From Streptomyces sp. IMTB 2501 (lineage in GTDB: Bacteria; Actinomycetota; Actinomycetes; Streptomycetales; Streptomycetaceae), in assembly GCF_001953885.1 (NCBI RefSeq), contig NZ_MQUS01000001.1:248001-312000 (forward strand): a stretch of 64,000 bases of DNA, given 5' to 3'. Both the position numbers and the translations under genes were made by a program. Below are positions 25,707 through 33,514 of this stretch, in pieces. The notes under the pieces are model-generated. The model did no database searches. It was not told the DNA's origin and saw only the letters and a program-made list of their open reading frames with translations. Numbering within the stretch: position 1 is the stretch's first letter; every line of letters starts with the position of its first letter.

Positions 25707-26102
25707 TCAGGCGGGCCAGCCGTCGGTGCGCCACTCCTGCTGATCCTCTGCAGGAGCCGACGGCCCTCGGCCGTGGGCGGCGAGGGCGGTGGCCAGGTCG
25801 CAGTGGACGGCGATGTCCGGGCAGTCGCCGGCGGGGACGAGTGAACCGTCGGCGGGGATGGCGGCCAGCTCCAGGCTCCGGCCGGCGTCGGCGAGGCGGC
25901 GGGCGGCCTCGGTGATGGCCAGCTGGCCCTCGGTGGACCAGCCGCGCAGCTTGGTCAGGTCGAGGACGACTGGCCCGGTGCCGCGGGCGACGACCCAGCC
26001 GATCGCGCCGCTGAAGCGGTGTGCCGCGTCCGGGCCGAGATACCCGGCGACGGAGAGGATGCCGAGATCCTGCTCGATGGTGTAGCGCCAGTCGATGGTC
26101 AT
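25707..26102 (-). CDS. STAS-domain anti-anti-sigma factor-like protein
   Basis: The 131-residue product has the STAS fold: ILSVAGYLGPDAAHRF, TGPVVLDLTKLRGWSTEGQL, then helix ITEAARRLADAGRSLELAAI. The phosphorylatable serine position falls in RGWSTEG. Such proteins bind an RsbW-like kinase to release a sigma factor. The likely kinase gene is 38 bases upstream. It is the last gene of the arsR-sulP operon. Confidence 0.82.
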   Translation of the reverse strand: MTIDWRYTIEQDLGILSVAGYLGPDAAHRFSGAIGWVVARGTGPVVLDLTKLRGWSTEGQLAITEAARRLADAGRSLELAAIPADGSLVPAGDCPDIAVHCDLATALAAHGRGPSAPAEDQQEWRTDGWPA

Positions 26103-26140
26103 GAGGGTGGGTTCCTTGTACTGCTGCGGTGCGGGTGGGG

Positions 26141-26566
26141 TTACAGGGGCAGGGTGATCCAGATGCTCTTGCCCTTGCCGTCGGCGTCCGCGCGGACGAC
26201 CGCGGTGCCGCGCAGGCCGAGGACGAGCTCCATCACGGTGCTCAGGCCGCCACTGCCCCTTCCCGTGATCGCGCCGTAGAGGGGCGGCTGGTAGGGGTGG
26301 CGGTCGTGGACGGCGAAGACGAAGCAGTCCTGGCCGGCCGCGTAGAAGACCGTGATCTTGGGGGAGCGGGCGGCGGCGTGCCGGACGCTGTTGGTGACCA
26401 GCTCGCTCAGGACCAGCAGGGCCGGGTCCACGGTGGGGTGCCGCAGCCCGATGCCCCACTCCTGCAGGGTCTGTTCGGCGGTCTGACGGGCCACGCGGAC
26501 CGCGGCCGGCACGGACGGCAGGGTGAGCACGTGGCGGTGCGGCAGCGTCTCCAACTGTGCGGTCAT
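26141..26566 (-). CDS. RsbW-like ATP-binding regulator (HATPase_c)
   Basis: The 141-residue product has an N box LVLSELVTNSVRHA near residue 52 and a G box GRGSGGLSTVMELV near 102, the GHKL ATPase signature of anti-sigma kinases. No sensor or membrane part is present, so it acts in the cytoplasm. Its ATG overlaps the stop of the PPOX gene by four bases. Together with the STAS protein it forms a partner-switch pair; no sigma factor gene is nearby. Confidence 0.85.
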   Translation of the reverse strand: MTAQLETLPHRHVLTLPSVPAAVRVARQTAEQTLQEWGIGLRHPTVDPALLVLSELVTNSVRHAAARSPKITVFYAAGQDCFVFAVHDRHPYQPPLYGAITGRGSGGLSTVMELVLGLRGTAVVRADADGKGKSIWITLPL

Positions 26567-26976
26567 CGCCTCTCCGTTCCCCGGGCGAGGCGGAAGCCGG
26601 TGACTGTCTGCGGGTGGAGGCGTACGACGGTGTCGTGCGGGCCGTGGGTCCAGCCGGGCAGCGTGCGCCGGTAGTGAGCGGCCTCGTCCGGGTCGGTGAT
26701 CACTTCGGCCGGTCCGGTCGCGGTCACCGACCAGCCGGTGCCCGTGGCCTTCTGGATGTCGTCGGCGTGGTAGCTCGCGGTCAGCGGAACGAGAGCGGGC
26801 TGGACCGGGGTGCGCACGACCAGCCGGCCGTACTCCCACACATGCCGGGCGGGCCGTACGACGGTCACCTCGCGCTGCACGAACACCAGCCGCCCCAGGT
26901 CCGCACCTTCCAGCAGCCACAGTGCCTCCGCGCCGGAGACCTCGACCATGCGCGGGGTGCTGGAGGAGGCGCTCAT
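26563..26976 (-). CDS. pyridoxamine 5'-phosphate oxidase-like flavin-binding protein
   Basis: The 137-residue product has a split-barrel fold. It begins VSGAEALWLLEGADLGRLVF and continues with LVPLTASYHADDIQKATGTG and WSVTATGPAEVITDPDE. These small PPOX-type proteins bind FMN or F420; the substrate is unknown. Coupled by ATGA overlaps to both the SulP gene upstream and the HATPase gene downstream. Confidence 0.82.
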   Translation of the reverse strand: MSASSSTPRMVEVSGAEALWLLEGADLGRLVFVQREVTVVRPARHVWEYGRLVVRTPVQPALVPLTASYHADDIQKATGTGWSVTATGPAEVITDPDEAAHYRRTLPGWTHGPHDTVVRLHPQTVTGFRLARGTERR

Positions 26977-28709
26977 AGGACTGGTTCCTCGCTGGTGTCT
27001 GTGCTTTTCGGGCTCGTCCTACGGGCGGGGACCGCGGCAAGGACTCCGGCCATCTCCAGGTGATCGCGGGCGGCACGGATAGCCTCGGGCGTGGAGGCGT
27101 ACTCCCGGCCCTCGTGCCGCAGCAGCTCCAGCGCGCCGACGGAGTCGAGGACCTGCCGCTGGCCGGGCCGTATCCCGGAGGCCAGGACGACGATGCCGCG
27201 CCGGTCGAGCTTCTCCACCGCGTCCTTCAGGACGAGGGCACCAGTGGCGTCCATCGTCGAGACGCGCGACATACGCAGGATCACGACCCGTACGTCCGCG
27301 ACCTCGGTCAGCTCCAGCAGGAAGCGGTGCGCGGCGGCGAAGAACAGCGGCCCGTCGATGCGGTAGGCGACGATGTGCTCGGCGAGCAGGGCGTGCTCCT
27401 CGGCCGTGTGGTCGGCACGGTCGAGCGGTACCTGGTCCAGGCGGGCCTGCTGGGCCACCGCACGCAGCGCGAGGGCGCCGGCCACGACCAGACCGATGAT
27501 CACGGCGTAGACGAGATCGAGGGCGAGGGTCGCGACCGCGGTCAGGGCGAGTATCACGGCATCGGACCGCGTGGCCCTGGCCATCGCCTTCAGCGAGCCG
27601 ACCTCGACCATGCGGATCGCGGTGGCCAGCAGGACACCGGCCAGTGCGGCGAGCGGGATCTTGGACACCAGGGGTGCCGCCGCGAAGACGATCACCGCGA
27701 GGACGGCGGCGTGGGTGAGTGCGGCCAGCCGGGAGCCCGCGCCGGTGCGGACGTTGACGGCGGTGCGGGCGATGGCTCCGGTGGCCGGGACACCGCCGAA
27801 CAGCGGGGCGGCGATGTTGGCCAGGCCCTGGCCGAGCAGTTCCCGGTCCGGGTCGTGTCGCTGTCCCACCGTCATCGCGTCGGCGGCGGCCGCGGACATC
27901 AGCGACTCCAGCGCGGCCAGCGCGGCCACCGCCACCGCCGGGGCGAGCAACGAGCCGAGCGAGCCGGGATCGAGGAAGGAGAGGGAGGGCGCGGGCAGTC
28001 CCGCGGGCAGGTTGCCGATGGGCTTCACGTCCAGGTGGGCGACCTGGGCTACGACCGTGGCTGCGATCACGGCGACGATGGAGAACGGCACGGTCGGCCG
28101 CCACCGCCCGCCGGCCAGCATGAGTACGACCACGGCGCCCGCGAGAGCGACGGCGGTCCAGTGCGGGGCCTTGATGAACTCCTCGGCCGCGTGCCAGGTG
28201 ACGACGAGCACCTTGTCGCCCTCGGGCTTGGGCACGCCGAGCGCGTTCGGCACCTGCTGGAGCCCGATCACCCCGGCGATACCGAGCGTGAAGCCCTCGA
28301 TCACGGGCGCCGGTACGTACTGCATGTAGCGCCCGGCCCTGAGCGCCGCGAGGAGGACGAGCATCACACCGGCCATCAGACCCACCGTGAACACGGCGGT
28401 CGGACCGTACTGGGCGACGATCGGCACCAGGACGACCGTCATCGCGCCGGTCGGCCCCGACACCTGAAGATTCGACCCGCCGAAGACCGCGGCGAGGGCG
28501 CCGGCCACCACGGCTGTCGCCAGGCCCGCCGTAGCACCGAGACCGGAGGAGACGCCGAAACCCAGGGCGAGGGGCAGCGCGACGATCGCCACCGTGAGCC
28601 CTGCGAGCAGATCACGGCGCGGATCACGCCGCACCTGCGCCAGATCGGAGCGGGAGGGCAGCAACGAGGTGATCCGGGCCCTGACCGCCTGGGCGACCAT
28701 CCTGCTCAT
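26973..28709 (-). CDS. SulP family anion transporter with STAS domain
   Basis: This 578-residue inner-membrane transporter has about 12 helices beginning LLAGLTVAIVALPLALGFGV, with the SulP signature SGPTGAMTVVLVPIVAQYG. The C-terminal STAS domain (about 435-545) contains VVILRMSRVSTMDATGALVL. Family members carry sulfate, bicarbonate or other anions. It starts with an ATGA overlap on the ArsR gene and ends with one on the PPOX gene, so its level is tied to its regulator. The presence of a second STAS protein and a kinase in the operon suggests STAS-based control. Confidence 0.92.
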   Translation of the reverse strand: MSRMVAQAVRARITSLLPSRSDLAQVRRDPRRDLLAGLTVAIVALPLALGFGVSSGLGATAGLATAVVAGALAAVFGGSNLQVSGPTGAMTVVLVPIVAQYGPTAVFTVGLMAGVMLVLLAALRAGRYMQYVPAPVIEGFTLGIAGVIGLQQVPNALGVPKPEGDKVLVVTWHAAEEFIKAPHWTAVALAGAVVVLMLAGGRWRPTVPFSIVAVIAATVVAQVAHLDVKPIGNLPAGLPAPSLSFLDPGSLGSLLAPAVAVAALAALESLMSAAAADAMTVGQRHDPDRELLGQGLANIAAPLFGGVPATGAIARTAVNVRTGAGSRLAALTHAAVLAVIVFAAAPLVSKIPLAALAGVLLATAIRMVEVGSLKAMARATRSDAVILALTAVATLALDLVYAVIIGLVVAGALALRAVAQQARLDQVPLDRADHTAEEHALLAEHIVAYRIDGPLFFAAAHRFLLELTEVADVRVVILRMSRVSTMDATGALVLKDAVEKLDRRGIVVLASGIRPGQRQVLDSVGALELLRHEGREYASTPEAIRAARDHLEMAGVLAAVPARRTSPKSTDTSEEPVL

Positions 28710-29047
28710 CGGGCGGCGACCTCGGCTTCCCGCAGCTCGGCCAGCAGCTCGTTCCGCCCGGCGAGCATTTCCGTCAGAATCCGCCGCGCGGCCTTCATCA
28801 GATCCGCGACGTCACCGCCGGCCAGCTCGTACACGACGGTCGAGCCCTCACGGGTGGAGGTGACGATCCCCGAGCGGCGCAGCACCGCCAGCTGCTGGGA
28901 CAGGCTGGAGGGCTCCACCTCGATGGCGGCCAGCAGCTCCCGCACCGGCATGGGCCCGTCCTGCAACAGCTCCAGCACCCGGATGCGCACCGGATGCCCC
29001 AGCATCCGGAAAAACTCCGCCTTCGCCTGGTACAGCGGAACCGACAC
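28706..29047 (-). CDS. ArsR family regulator, paralogue 2, heading the SulP operon
   Basis: The 113-residue winged-helix protein starts MSVPLYQAKAEFFRMLGHPV and has the recognition helix SSLSQQLAVLRRSGIVTSTR. It has no cysteines, so the signal is not sensed by a classical thiol site. It is the first gene of a five-gene operon, overlaps sulP by four bases, and has an inverted repeat 97 bases upstream. It is paralogous to the ArsR at 24491-24841. Confidence 0.92.
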   Translation of the reverse strand: MSVPLYQAKAEFFRMLGHPVRIRVLELLQDGPMPVRELLAAIEVEPSSLSQQLAVLRRSGIVTSTREGSTVVYELAGGDVADLMKAARRILTEMLAGRNELLAELREAEVAAR

Positions 29048-29143
29048 GACCCCTCAGCTTCCTTCGCACAGCCCCGCTCGGGACGAGACACACAGAAGCT
29101 GTGCCCGCGGCTACCTGCGAGCACAGCGAACACAGCATCTAAC

Positions 29144-29166
29144 CAATTGCTAAATTTGGCAATTCC
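29144..29166. promoter_or_regulatory. ArsR-type operator, copy A
   Basis: CAATTGCT-N6-GGCAATTCC, containing the perfect inverted repeat AATTGC (29145-29150) and GCAATT (29159-29164). It is in an unusually AT-rich patch upstream of the SulP operon. The halves recur at 25005-25026. Confidence 0.65.
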
Positions 29167-29203
29167 TCGATCCGGATTGCTGCGGTTTGCCCCGACAGGG
29201 GAT

Positions 29204-29422
29204 CTATGTGCTGTTCGGCCAGTCGTACGGTCCGCCGCCGCGCCACTCGATCAGCTCGGGGTCGTCGATCGCGGTGTCGGTGTTCGGCAGCACCGCCTGG
29301 TGCAGGAATTCGAGCACGTCGAAGAGGCTGTAAGCAGTGCCCATGGGCTCACCGCGGATTGTCACCCGCCGTCCGCCGTCCTGCGCGGGCGGGTGCACAA
29401 TCACCGGAGGGTGCCCGTCCAT
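29204..29422 (-). CDS. conserved hypothetical protein, 72 residues
   Basis: The frame reads MDGHPPVIVHPPAQDGGRRV, then TIRGEPMGTAYSLFDVLEFL and ends IEWRGGGPYDWPN. It contains no Cys, signal or membrane segment. Regular codon use and the ordered sequence suggest a real small gene. I recall similar proteins in streptomycetes but know no function. No clear Shine-Dalgarno marks the start; an upstream in-frame start at 29488 would add 22 residues. It is the next gene upstream of the SulP operon on the same strand. Confidence 0.6.
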   Translation of the reverse strand: MDGHPPVIVHPPAQDGGRRVTIRGEPMGTAYSLFDVLEFLHQAVLPNTDTAIDDPELIEWRGGGPYDWPNST

Positions 29423-30314
29423 GACACCAGCATGCCCCGGAAGCAGCCCGACAGGCAGCTCCAGGCCGACGGAATCACACAGCGTCACAACGCTCCGACA
29501 TGAGGCCGCGCGCGCTTTCCGGTGCCGAGCCGAGAACCAGTGTTTTCGAGAGGTCTTGCGGCATGCGGTTAAATAGGTCGAGGCTGCCGCAGGAGGCCGA
29601 GCGAGTGCGAGCCGCGCGGGATGAGTCGGTCATCCAGCCGGGCGACTTGGCTCGCGCAGAAGGGCCATCGGCGACTTCACGAACGCAGAGGCGGCTGCCG
29701 CACGCCGGCGGCCTGGCGGCCGACGGAATCTCCACCTGCGCGCTGCCCCGCATCAGCCCTCCCCTGAGCACTCTGCTCGCCGCTCGGTACGGAGCGATGC
29801 GAACTTGACAACACCACCCAGGACAGAGTCACCACCCGCTGGCACGGCGCGACGAACCACGACATCGCTTCCCTCGCCGTGTCCCAACCCATGACTCGGG
29901 GCCTGCGCAAACTTGAGCGGCCTGGGCGGCGAACCGGGGGAGTCGCTGGGCCGACGCTGAGTCTCACGGAGGGATGGGCCAACACATCATGTGCGCAGGC
30001 CTGACGAGTACGTGGACCTCCAGGCATGTCCCTCTGCCGAGTTCGATGCGGTCCCGTGAGGCGACGGCCCGGTACGAGGCGAATGCGAAGCTCGCCCCGG
30101 ATCCCGACGCAGACGATTCAACAGCACCTCGATGCCGGTCACGGTTGCGGTGCCCCCAGCGTTGCCGAGGCGGCACGAGGCCGTGCCGCAGCCCCTGCCC
30201 GCCTGTGAACTCCTCATGAGGCCGCGGCTATTCGCGTTGATCGCCCTGCTGGGCTGCCCCCGGCTGCCTCGCGGGTATACGGACTGCGAGGCAGCCAGGC
30301 GCGCGACCGGTGGA
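29423..30314. other. long stretch without a recognisable gene
   Basis: Several short frames occur on both strands, but none has a good RBS, a domain or consistent third-position GC. A piece near 29805-29930 (VTTRWHGATNHDIASLAVSQ) may be a decayed protein. The region is less GC-biased than its surroundings and looks like degenerate coding DNA. Confidence 0.45.
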
Positions 30315-30989
30315 TCAGCCCTGGACGACGAACGTCTTGGCCTTACCGGAGCGGCTGGAGCAGGACCGCTTCTCCTCGGCGGTCATCTTCCTGGACTTGA
30401 CGACCACCGCGTTGCTCTGGCCATCCGTCCCGTTCGGGGCAGGCCCGGTGACGACATCGGGGACGAACCAGAAGTAGTGACCCCACTTCCGGCTGTCGTA
30501 ATGCGTCTGCCATGTGCCGGAGACGGTCTGCATCACCTGCGCACGGGAGATCCAGCCGACTTCACCGGGTTTCACCGTCATGTTGACGGAGCTGGTCTCG
30601 GAGTGCGTGCTCGACCAGGTGTGGCTGTAGGTCGCCGTCACGCTGAGGTCGATGATTCCCGCAATCTTGCCGCCGGCGGTCACGGATACGCCCGCCGAGT
30701 CCGTGGAACCGACCGTGTCGGACCAGGTCATCGACTGGGTGGCGGGCGAGGTGCTGCAGTTGTAGAGCGAGTCGGAGACCCGGTGGAAGCCTCCGAGATA
30801 CGCCTGTCCCAACTGCGGGTCGTTGAAGGTGCACTTCCCTTCACCCGAGTTGCAGTCGGCTATGAGCTGTGCCCGGGAAGGCTGGTCATCGGCCGAGGCC
30901 GGAGCGGCTATCGCCGCGACCATGCCCAGGGCAGCCGCTGAGAGCGCCAGCATCTGTCCGCCGTGGCGCATTCTGCGGTTGTTCGCCAT
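30315..30989 (-). CDS. secreted protein with aerolysin/ETX-MTX2-like beta region
   Basis: The 224-residue product has a signal peptide at residues 1-33 (LSAAALGMVAAIAAPASA). The mature part has CNSGEGKCTF, then long alternating Ser/Thr beta-strands (GVSVTAGGKIAGIIDLSVTA and YSHTWSSTHSETSSVNMTVK), then VGWISRAQVMQTVSGTW. Amphipathic Ser/Thr-rich strands followed by such a turn are characteristic of aerolysin-type pore formers; this is pattern-based, not a proven match. Four Cys could form two disulfides. It is transcribed alone. Confidence 0.75.
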   Translation of the reverse strand: MANNRRMRHGGQMLALSAAALGMVAAIAAPASADDQPSRAQLIADCNSGEGKCTFNDPQLGQAYLGGFHRVSDSLYNCSTSPATQSMTWSDTVGSTDSAGVSVTAGGKIAGIIDLSVTATYSHTWSSTHSETSSVNMTVKPGEVGWISRAQVMQTVSGTWQTHYDSRKWGHYFWFVPDVVTGPAPNGTDGQSNAVVVKSRKMTAEEKRSCSSRSGKAKTFVVQG

Positions 30990-31065
30990 ACATGTGCCTT
31001 TCGCTGTGCATGAGGGGGGTCGGCGATCGCAGGACGAGCGACTGAAGTTGCCGCGATCACCGCCT

Positions 31066-31087
31066 GTTGCGATCTAGGAGTCGCAAC
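31066..31087 (-). terminator. small hairpin upstream of the secreted protein gene
   Basis: GTTGCGA (31066-31072) pairs with TCGCAAC (31081-31087) around an 8-base loop. It overlaps the stop codon (31074-31076) of a short - strand frame that ends INWWCRYVSCCDS. It could be a terminator for that frame or an operator of the secreted-protein gene. Confidence 0.35.
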
Positions 31088-31238
31088 AACTGACGTATCT
31101 ACACCACCAGTTGATGAAATCCCAGCCGTGGGCGAACTTCTGCCTGTAAGTGATCGGCCGGACCCACTTCGCCACTGTGATGACTGCCGCTGTCCCCGGC
31201 CGACGACCGCGGTGCTTGTCGGTACCCCGCGTTCTCAT
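31074..31238 (-). CDS. possible small ORF ending WWCRYVSCCDS
   Basis: From the ATG at 31238 a 54-residue peptide can be read. The last 30 residues (WVRPITYRQKFAHGWDFINW, then WCRYVSCCDS) are rich in aromatic residues and Cys and look less like a random GC-rich frame than the rest. No Shine-Dalgarno was found. It lies 84 bases upstream of the secreted aerolysin-like gene on the same strand. The remaining sequence 31239-31581 shows no gene. Confidence 0.25.
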   Translation of the reverse strand: MRTRGTDKHRGRRPGTAAVITVAKWVRPITYRQKFAHGWDFINWWCRYVSCCDS

Positions 31239-31581
31239 GGCGCCGCACCGATGGGTCGGCGTCCTTGGCCGTCTTGCCGGGACCGTGAGCAGTTTCCGCG
31301 CCACCCTGTGCGCCTGTGAGACGATCACTCGGACAGCGGTTCCGGACGGCCGTGACGGTTCGCCGGATACTCCGGATCGGCGCCGCGGATCAGACCGCGG
31401 CCACGGCCCTCGCCGCGATTCCTCCCGATCACGGCGAGAAACCCGCGCTGATCCCGTTCTGCAACAGGCTTCAGGTTTAGTCTCGTTGGTCAGTCTCGGA
31501 GCCGTATCGCGTGGTCGGTCTGCGTTCCTGGAATGGAGATTCCGGTTGCTTGGACTGCTGTCCGTCCACAGACTCGCGATC

Positions 31582-32121
31582 ATGATGTCCAAAGCACGCA
31601 CCCTGGTTCTCGAACACTTCCGCTGGATCGACGGTCACGCTGACGTTTGGCGGATCTTCCGCGACTCCGCGGCGCTTGCCGCGGTGGTCCGTGGCTTGGC
31701 TGGGTCGTTCCGGGACGACGAGGTCTCGGCGGTCTGCGGCATCGAGTCGCGGGGATTCCTGCTCGGCGCGGCGGTGGCTGTGGAACTGGGCGTCGGCTTC
31801 GTTCCGGTACGCAAGCAGGAGGGGATCTTTCCCGGGGCAAAGATCACCCGGCGCAGCGACCCCGACTACCGGGGGCTGCGCCAGGAACTGCGCTTGCAGC
31901 GGACGAAGGTGGGCTCTGGAGAACGGGTGTTGCTGGTCGACGACTGGATCGAGACGGGTAGCCAGGCGGCAGCCGTGCGGTCGATGGTCGAGGAGTGCGG
32001 CGGCCACTGGGCCGGCTGCGCCGTCATCGTCGACCAGACCACCCCGGCTCTCGGCGCGGGTCTGGGCGTCCGCAGCATCGTCACCGCCGCCGAACTCCCC
32101 GCTTGGAACGGGCAGTCCTAG
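31582..32121 (+). CDS. phosphoribosyltransferase family protein (APRT-like)
   Basis: The 179-residue product has the PRPP-binding loop VLLVDDWIETGSQAAAVRSM near residue 115, with the two acidic residues and the loop Thr. The N-terminal part VCGIESRGFLLGAAVAVELG and VRKQEGIFPG is like the hood region of adenine phosphoribosyltransferase (usually GIEARGF and RKxGKLP). The base specificity is unknown. Two ATGs (31582, 31585) begin the frame and no strong RBS decides between them. It is flanked by degenerate sequence. Confidence 0.8.
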   Translation: MMSKARTLVLEHFRWIDGHADVWRIFRDSAALAAVVRGLAGSFRDDEVSAVCGIESRGFLLGAAVAVELGVGFVPVRKQEGIFPGAKITRRSDPDYRGLRQELRLQRTKVGSGERVLLVDDWIETGSQAAAVRSMVEECGGHWAGCAVIVDQTTPALGAGLGVRSIVTAAELPAWNGQS

Positions 32122-32482
32122 CACGTGTCTACCGTCCAGGACCTGTGGTTCCACCAGACCGACGACGTCGTGATCGAAACCGTCGGGAAACGAGACGAGC
32201 TGGTCGTCATACGTCGGCGGGTTGGAGATGCGGGCGGGCTTGGCCTTCGGCAACCTGGAACAAGGCTCAGGAGCTTGCGGACCAGGCAAAATCGAAACTC
32301 CCGGGCTCCGAGGACGAGGCAGCGGAGCGCGCCAGTGAGATGTTGGAACGGGCTGGGCGGCGGGAGCAGGATTCGTTGGACGACGTGCGGGATGGGTTCG
32401 ACGCCCAGCCGAGGTGATCGGGTCCCGGCAGTTGCGGATCTGGTCGGTACCTGCCTTGGCGGGCCTGGCGGGTCTTTTCGCC
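32122..32482. other. short degenerate stretch with a helical protein tail
   Basis: A + strand frame ending at 32417 reads NKAQELADQAKSKLPGSEDE and continues AAERASEMLERAGRREQDSL. It looks like the end of a small, highly charged alpha-helical protein, but no start or RBS fits. The beginning (LWFHQTDDVVIETVGKRDEL from about 32140) is in another frame. Probably a broken small gene. Confidence 0.4.
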
Positions 32483-33451
32483 TCAGGGGACAGGCGGTGT
32501 GGAGCGGGCATAGCGGTTCGCGAGTCGACGCAGATGGGTGACTAGTTCTGCGGGCTCGGTGACGTCGAAGTCGAAGTCGAGCATGCCCAGATGGACCGCG
32601 AGAGTCTGCACCGTGTCGGCGCCGGTGACCAGGACGCAGGTGCCTGCGTCGAGTGCTTCGACCGTGCCAACCGCGGGGTTGATCTGCTCGATCACCGCCG
32701 TCGCCGGGGCGTGGACGATCACCCGCGCGTGGTAGCGCCAGGCCGCGCCCGATACCCGTTGGGAGACGTAGGCCGCGGCGTCACCGCCGGGCAGTTCGCG
32801 CGGGGTGAAGCGCGGTCCGGTCGGGGTGCGGGGCTGGATCCGGTCGACCCGGAAGGCCCGCCAGTCCTCGCGCTCGACGTCCCATGCCACCAGGTACCAG
32901 CGACGTCCCCAGTTCACCGCCCGATACGGCTCCACGAGGCGGCGGGTGGGCGTGCCGGCGTGGTCCAGGTAGTCGAAGCGCAGCCGCTCCCGGTCGCGGC
33001 AAGCGGATACCAGAGTGGTCAGCACGTCCGCGGAGACGGTTGGGACCGGCCCGTCCGCCGGCACGGCCACGGTGTACGCCTGGAGTGTCCGCACCCGTCG
33101 GCGCAGCCGCGAGGGCAGTACTTGCTCCAGCTTGGCCAGCGCCTGCAGCGAGGTCTCCGTGGTGCCGGGGACGGCGCCCTGCGCAGCGGTGCGCAGGGCG
33201 ACCGTCACCGCGACGGCTTCCTCGTCGTCGAGAAGCAGCGGGGGCATCGCTGCCCCGGCGCCCAGCCGGTAGCCGCCGGTGGCTCCGCGCGTGGCGTCCA
33301 CTGGATAGCCGAGCTCGCGCAGTCGGTCGATGTCCTTGCGGATGGTACGGCCGCTCACCCCGAGGCGCTCGGCCAGTTCGGATCCCGGCCAGGCCCTCGG
33401 GGTCTGCAACAAGGAGAGCAGGCGCAGCAACCGTGCGGAGGTATCGAGCAT
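32483..33451 (-). CDS. YafY/WYL family transcriptional regulator
   Basis: The 322-residue product has an N-terminal HTH_11 winged helix (ELAERLGVSGRTIRKDIDRL, residues 25-45). The central WYL domain contains RRLVEPYRAVNWGRRWYLVA and DWRAFRVDRIQ, and a WCX C-terminal extension follows. WYL regulators sense nucleic acids or small ligands. It is divergent from the epoxide hydrolase homologue with only 63 bases between the starts, including a perfect 17-bp palindrome. It very likely controls that gene. Confidence 0.9.
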   Translation of the reverse strand: MLDTSARLLRLLSLLQTPRAWPGSELAERLGVSGRTIRKDIDRLRELGYPVDATRGATGGYRLGAGAAMPPLLLDDEEAVAVTVALRTAAQGAVPGTTETSLQALAKLEQVLPSRLRRRVRTLQAYTVAVPADGPVPTVSADVLTTLVSACRDRERLRFDYLDHAGTPTRRLVEPYRAVNWGRRWYLVAWDVEREDWRAFRVDRIQPRTPTGPRFTPRELPGGDAAAYVSQRVSGAAWRYHARVIVHAPATAVIEQINPAVGTVEALDAGTCVLVTGADTVQTLAVHLGMLDFDFDVTEPAELVTHLRRLANRYARSTPPVP

Positions 33452-33474
33452 GGGACCCAGCCTGTTGTGCCATT

Positions 33475-33491
33475 AGGCACGTACCGTGCCT
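33475..33491. promoter_or_regulatory. perfect operator between the WYL regulator and the hydrolase
   Basis: AGGCACG-TAC-CGTGCCT has two 7-bp arms around a 3-base centre. It lies 23 bases before both starts. TATATTGAGAATACTG next to it may contain the -10 boxes. Confidence 0.75.
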
Positions 33492-33514
33492 ATATTGAGA
33501 ATACTGTCTTACCC

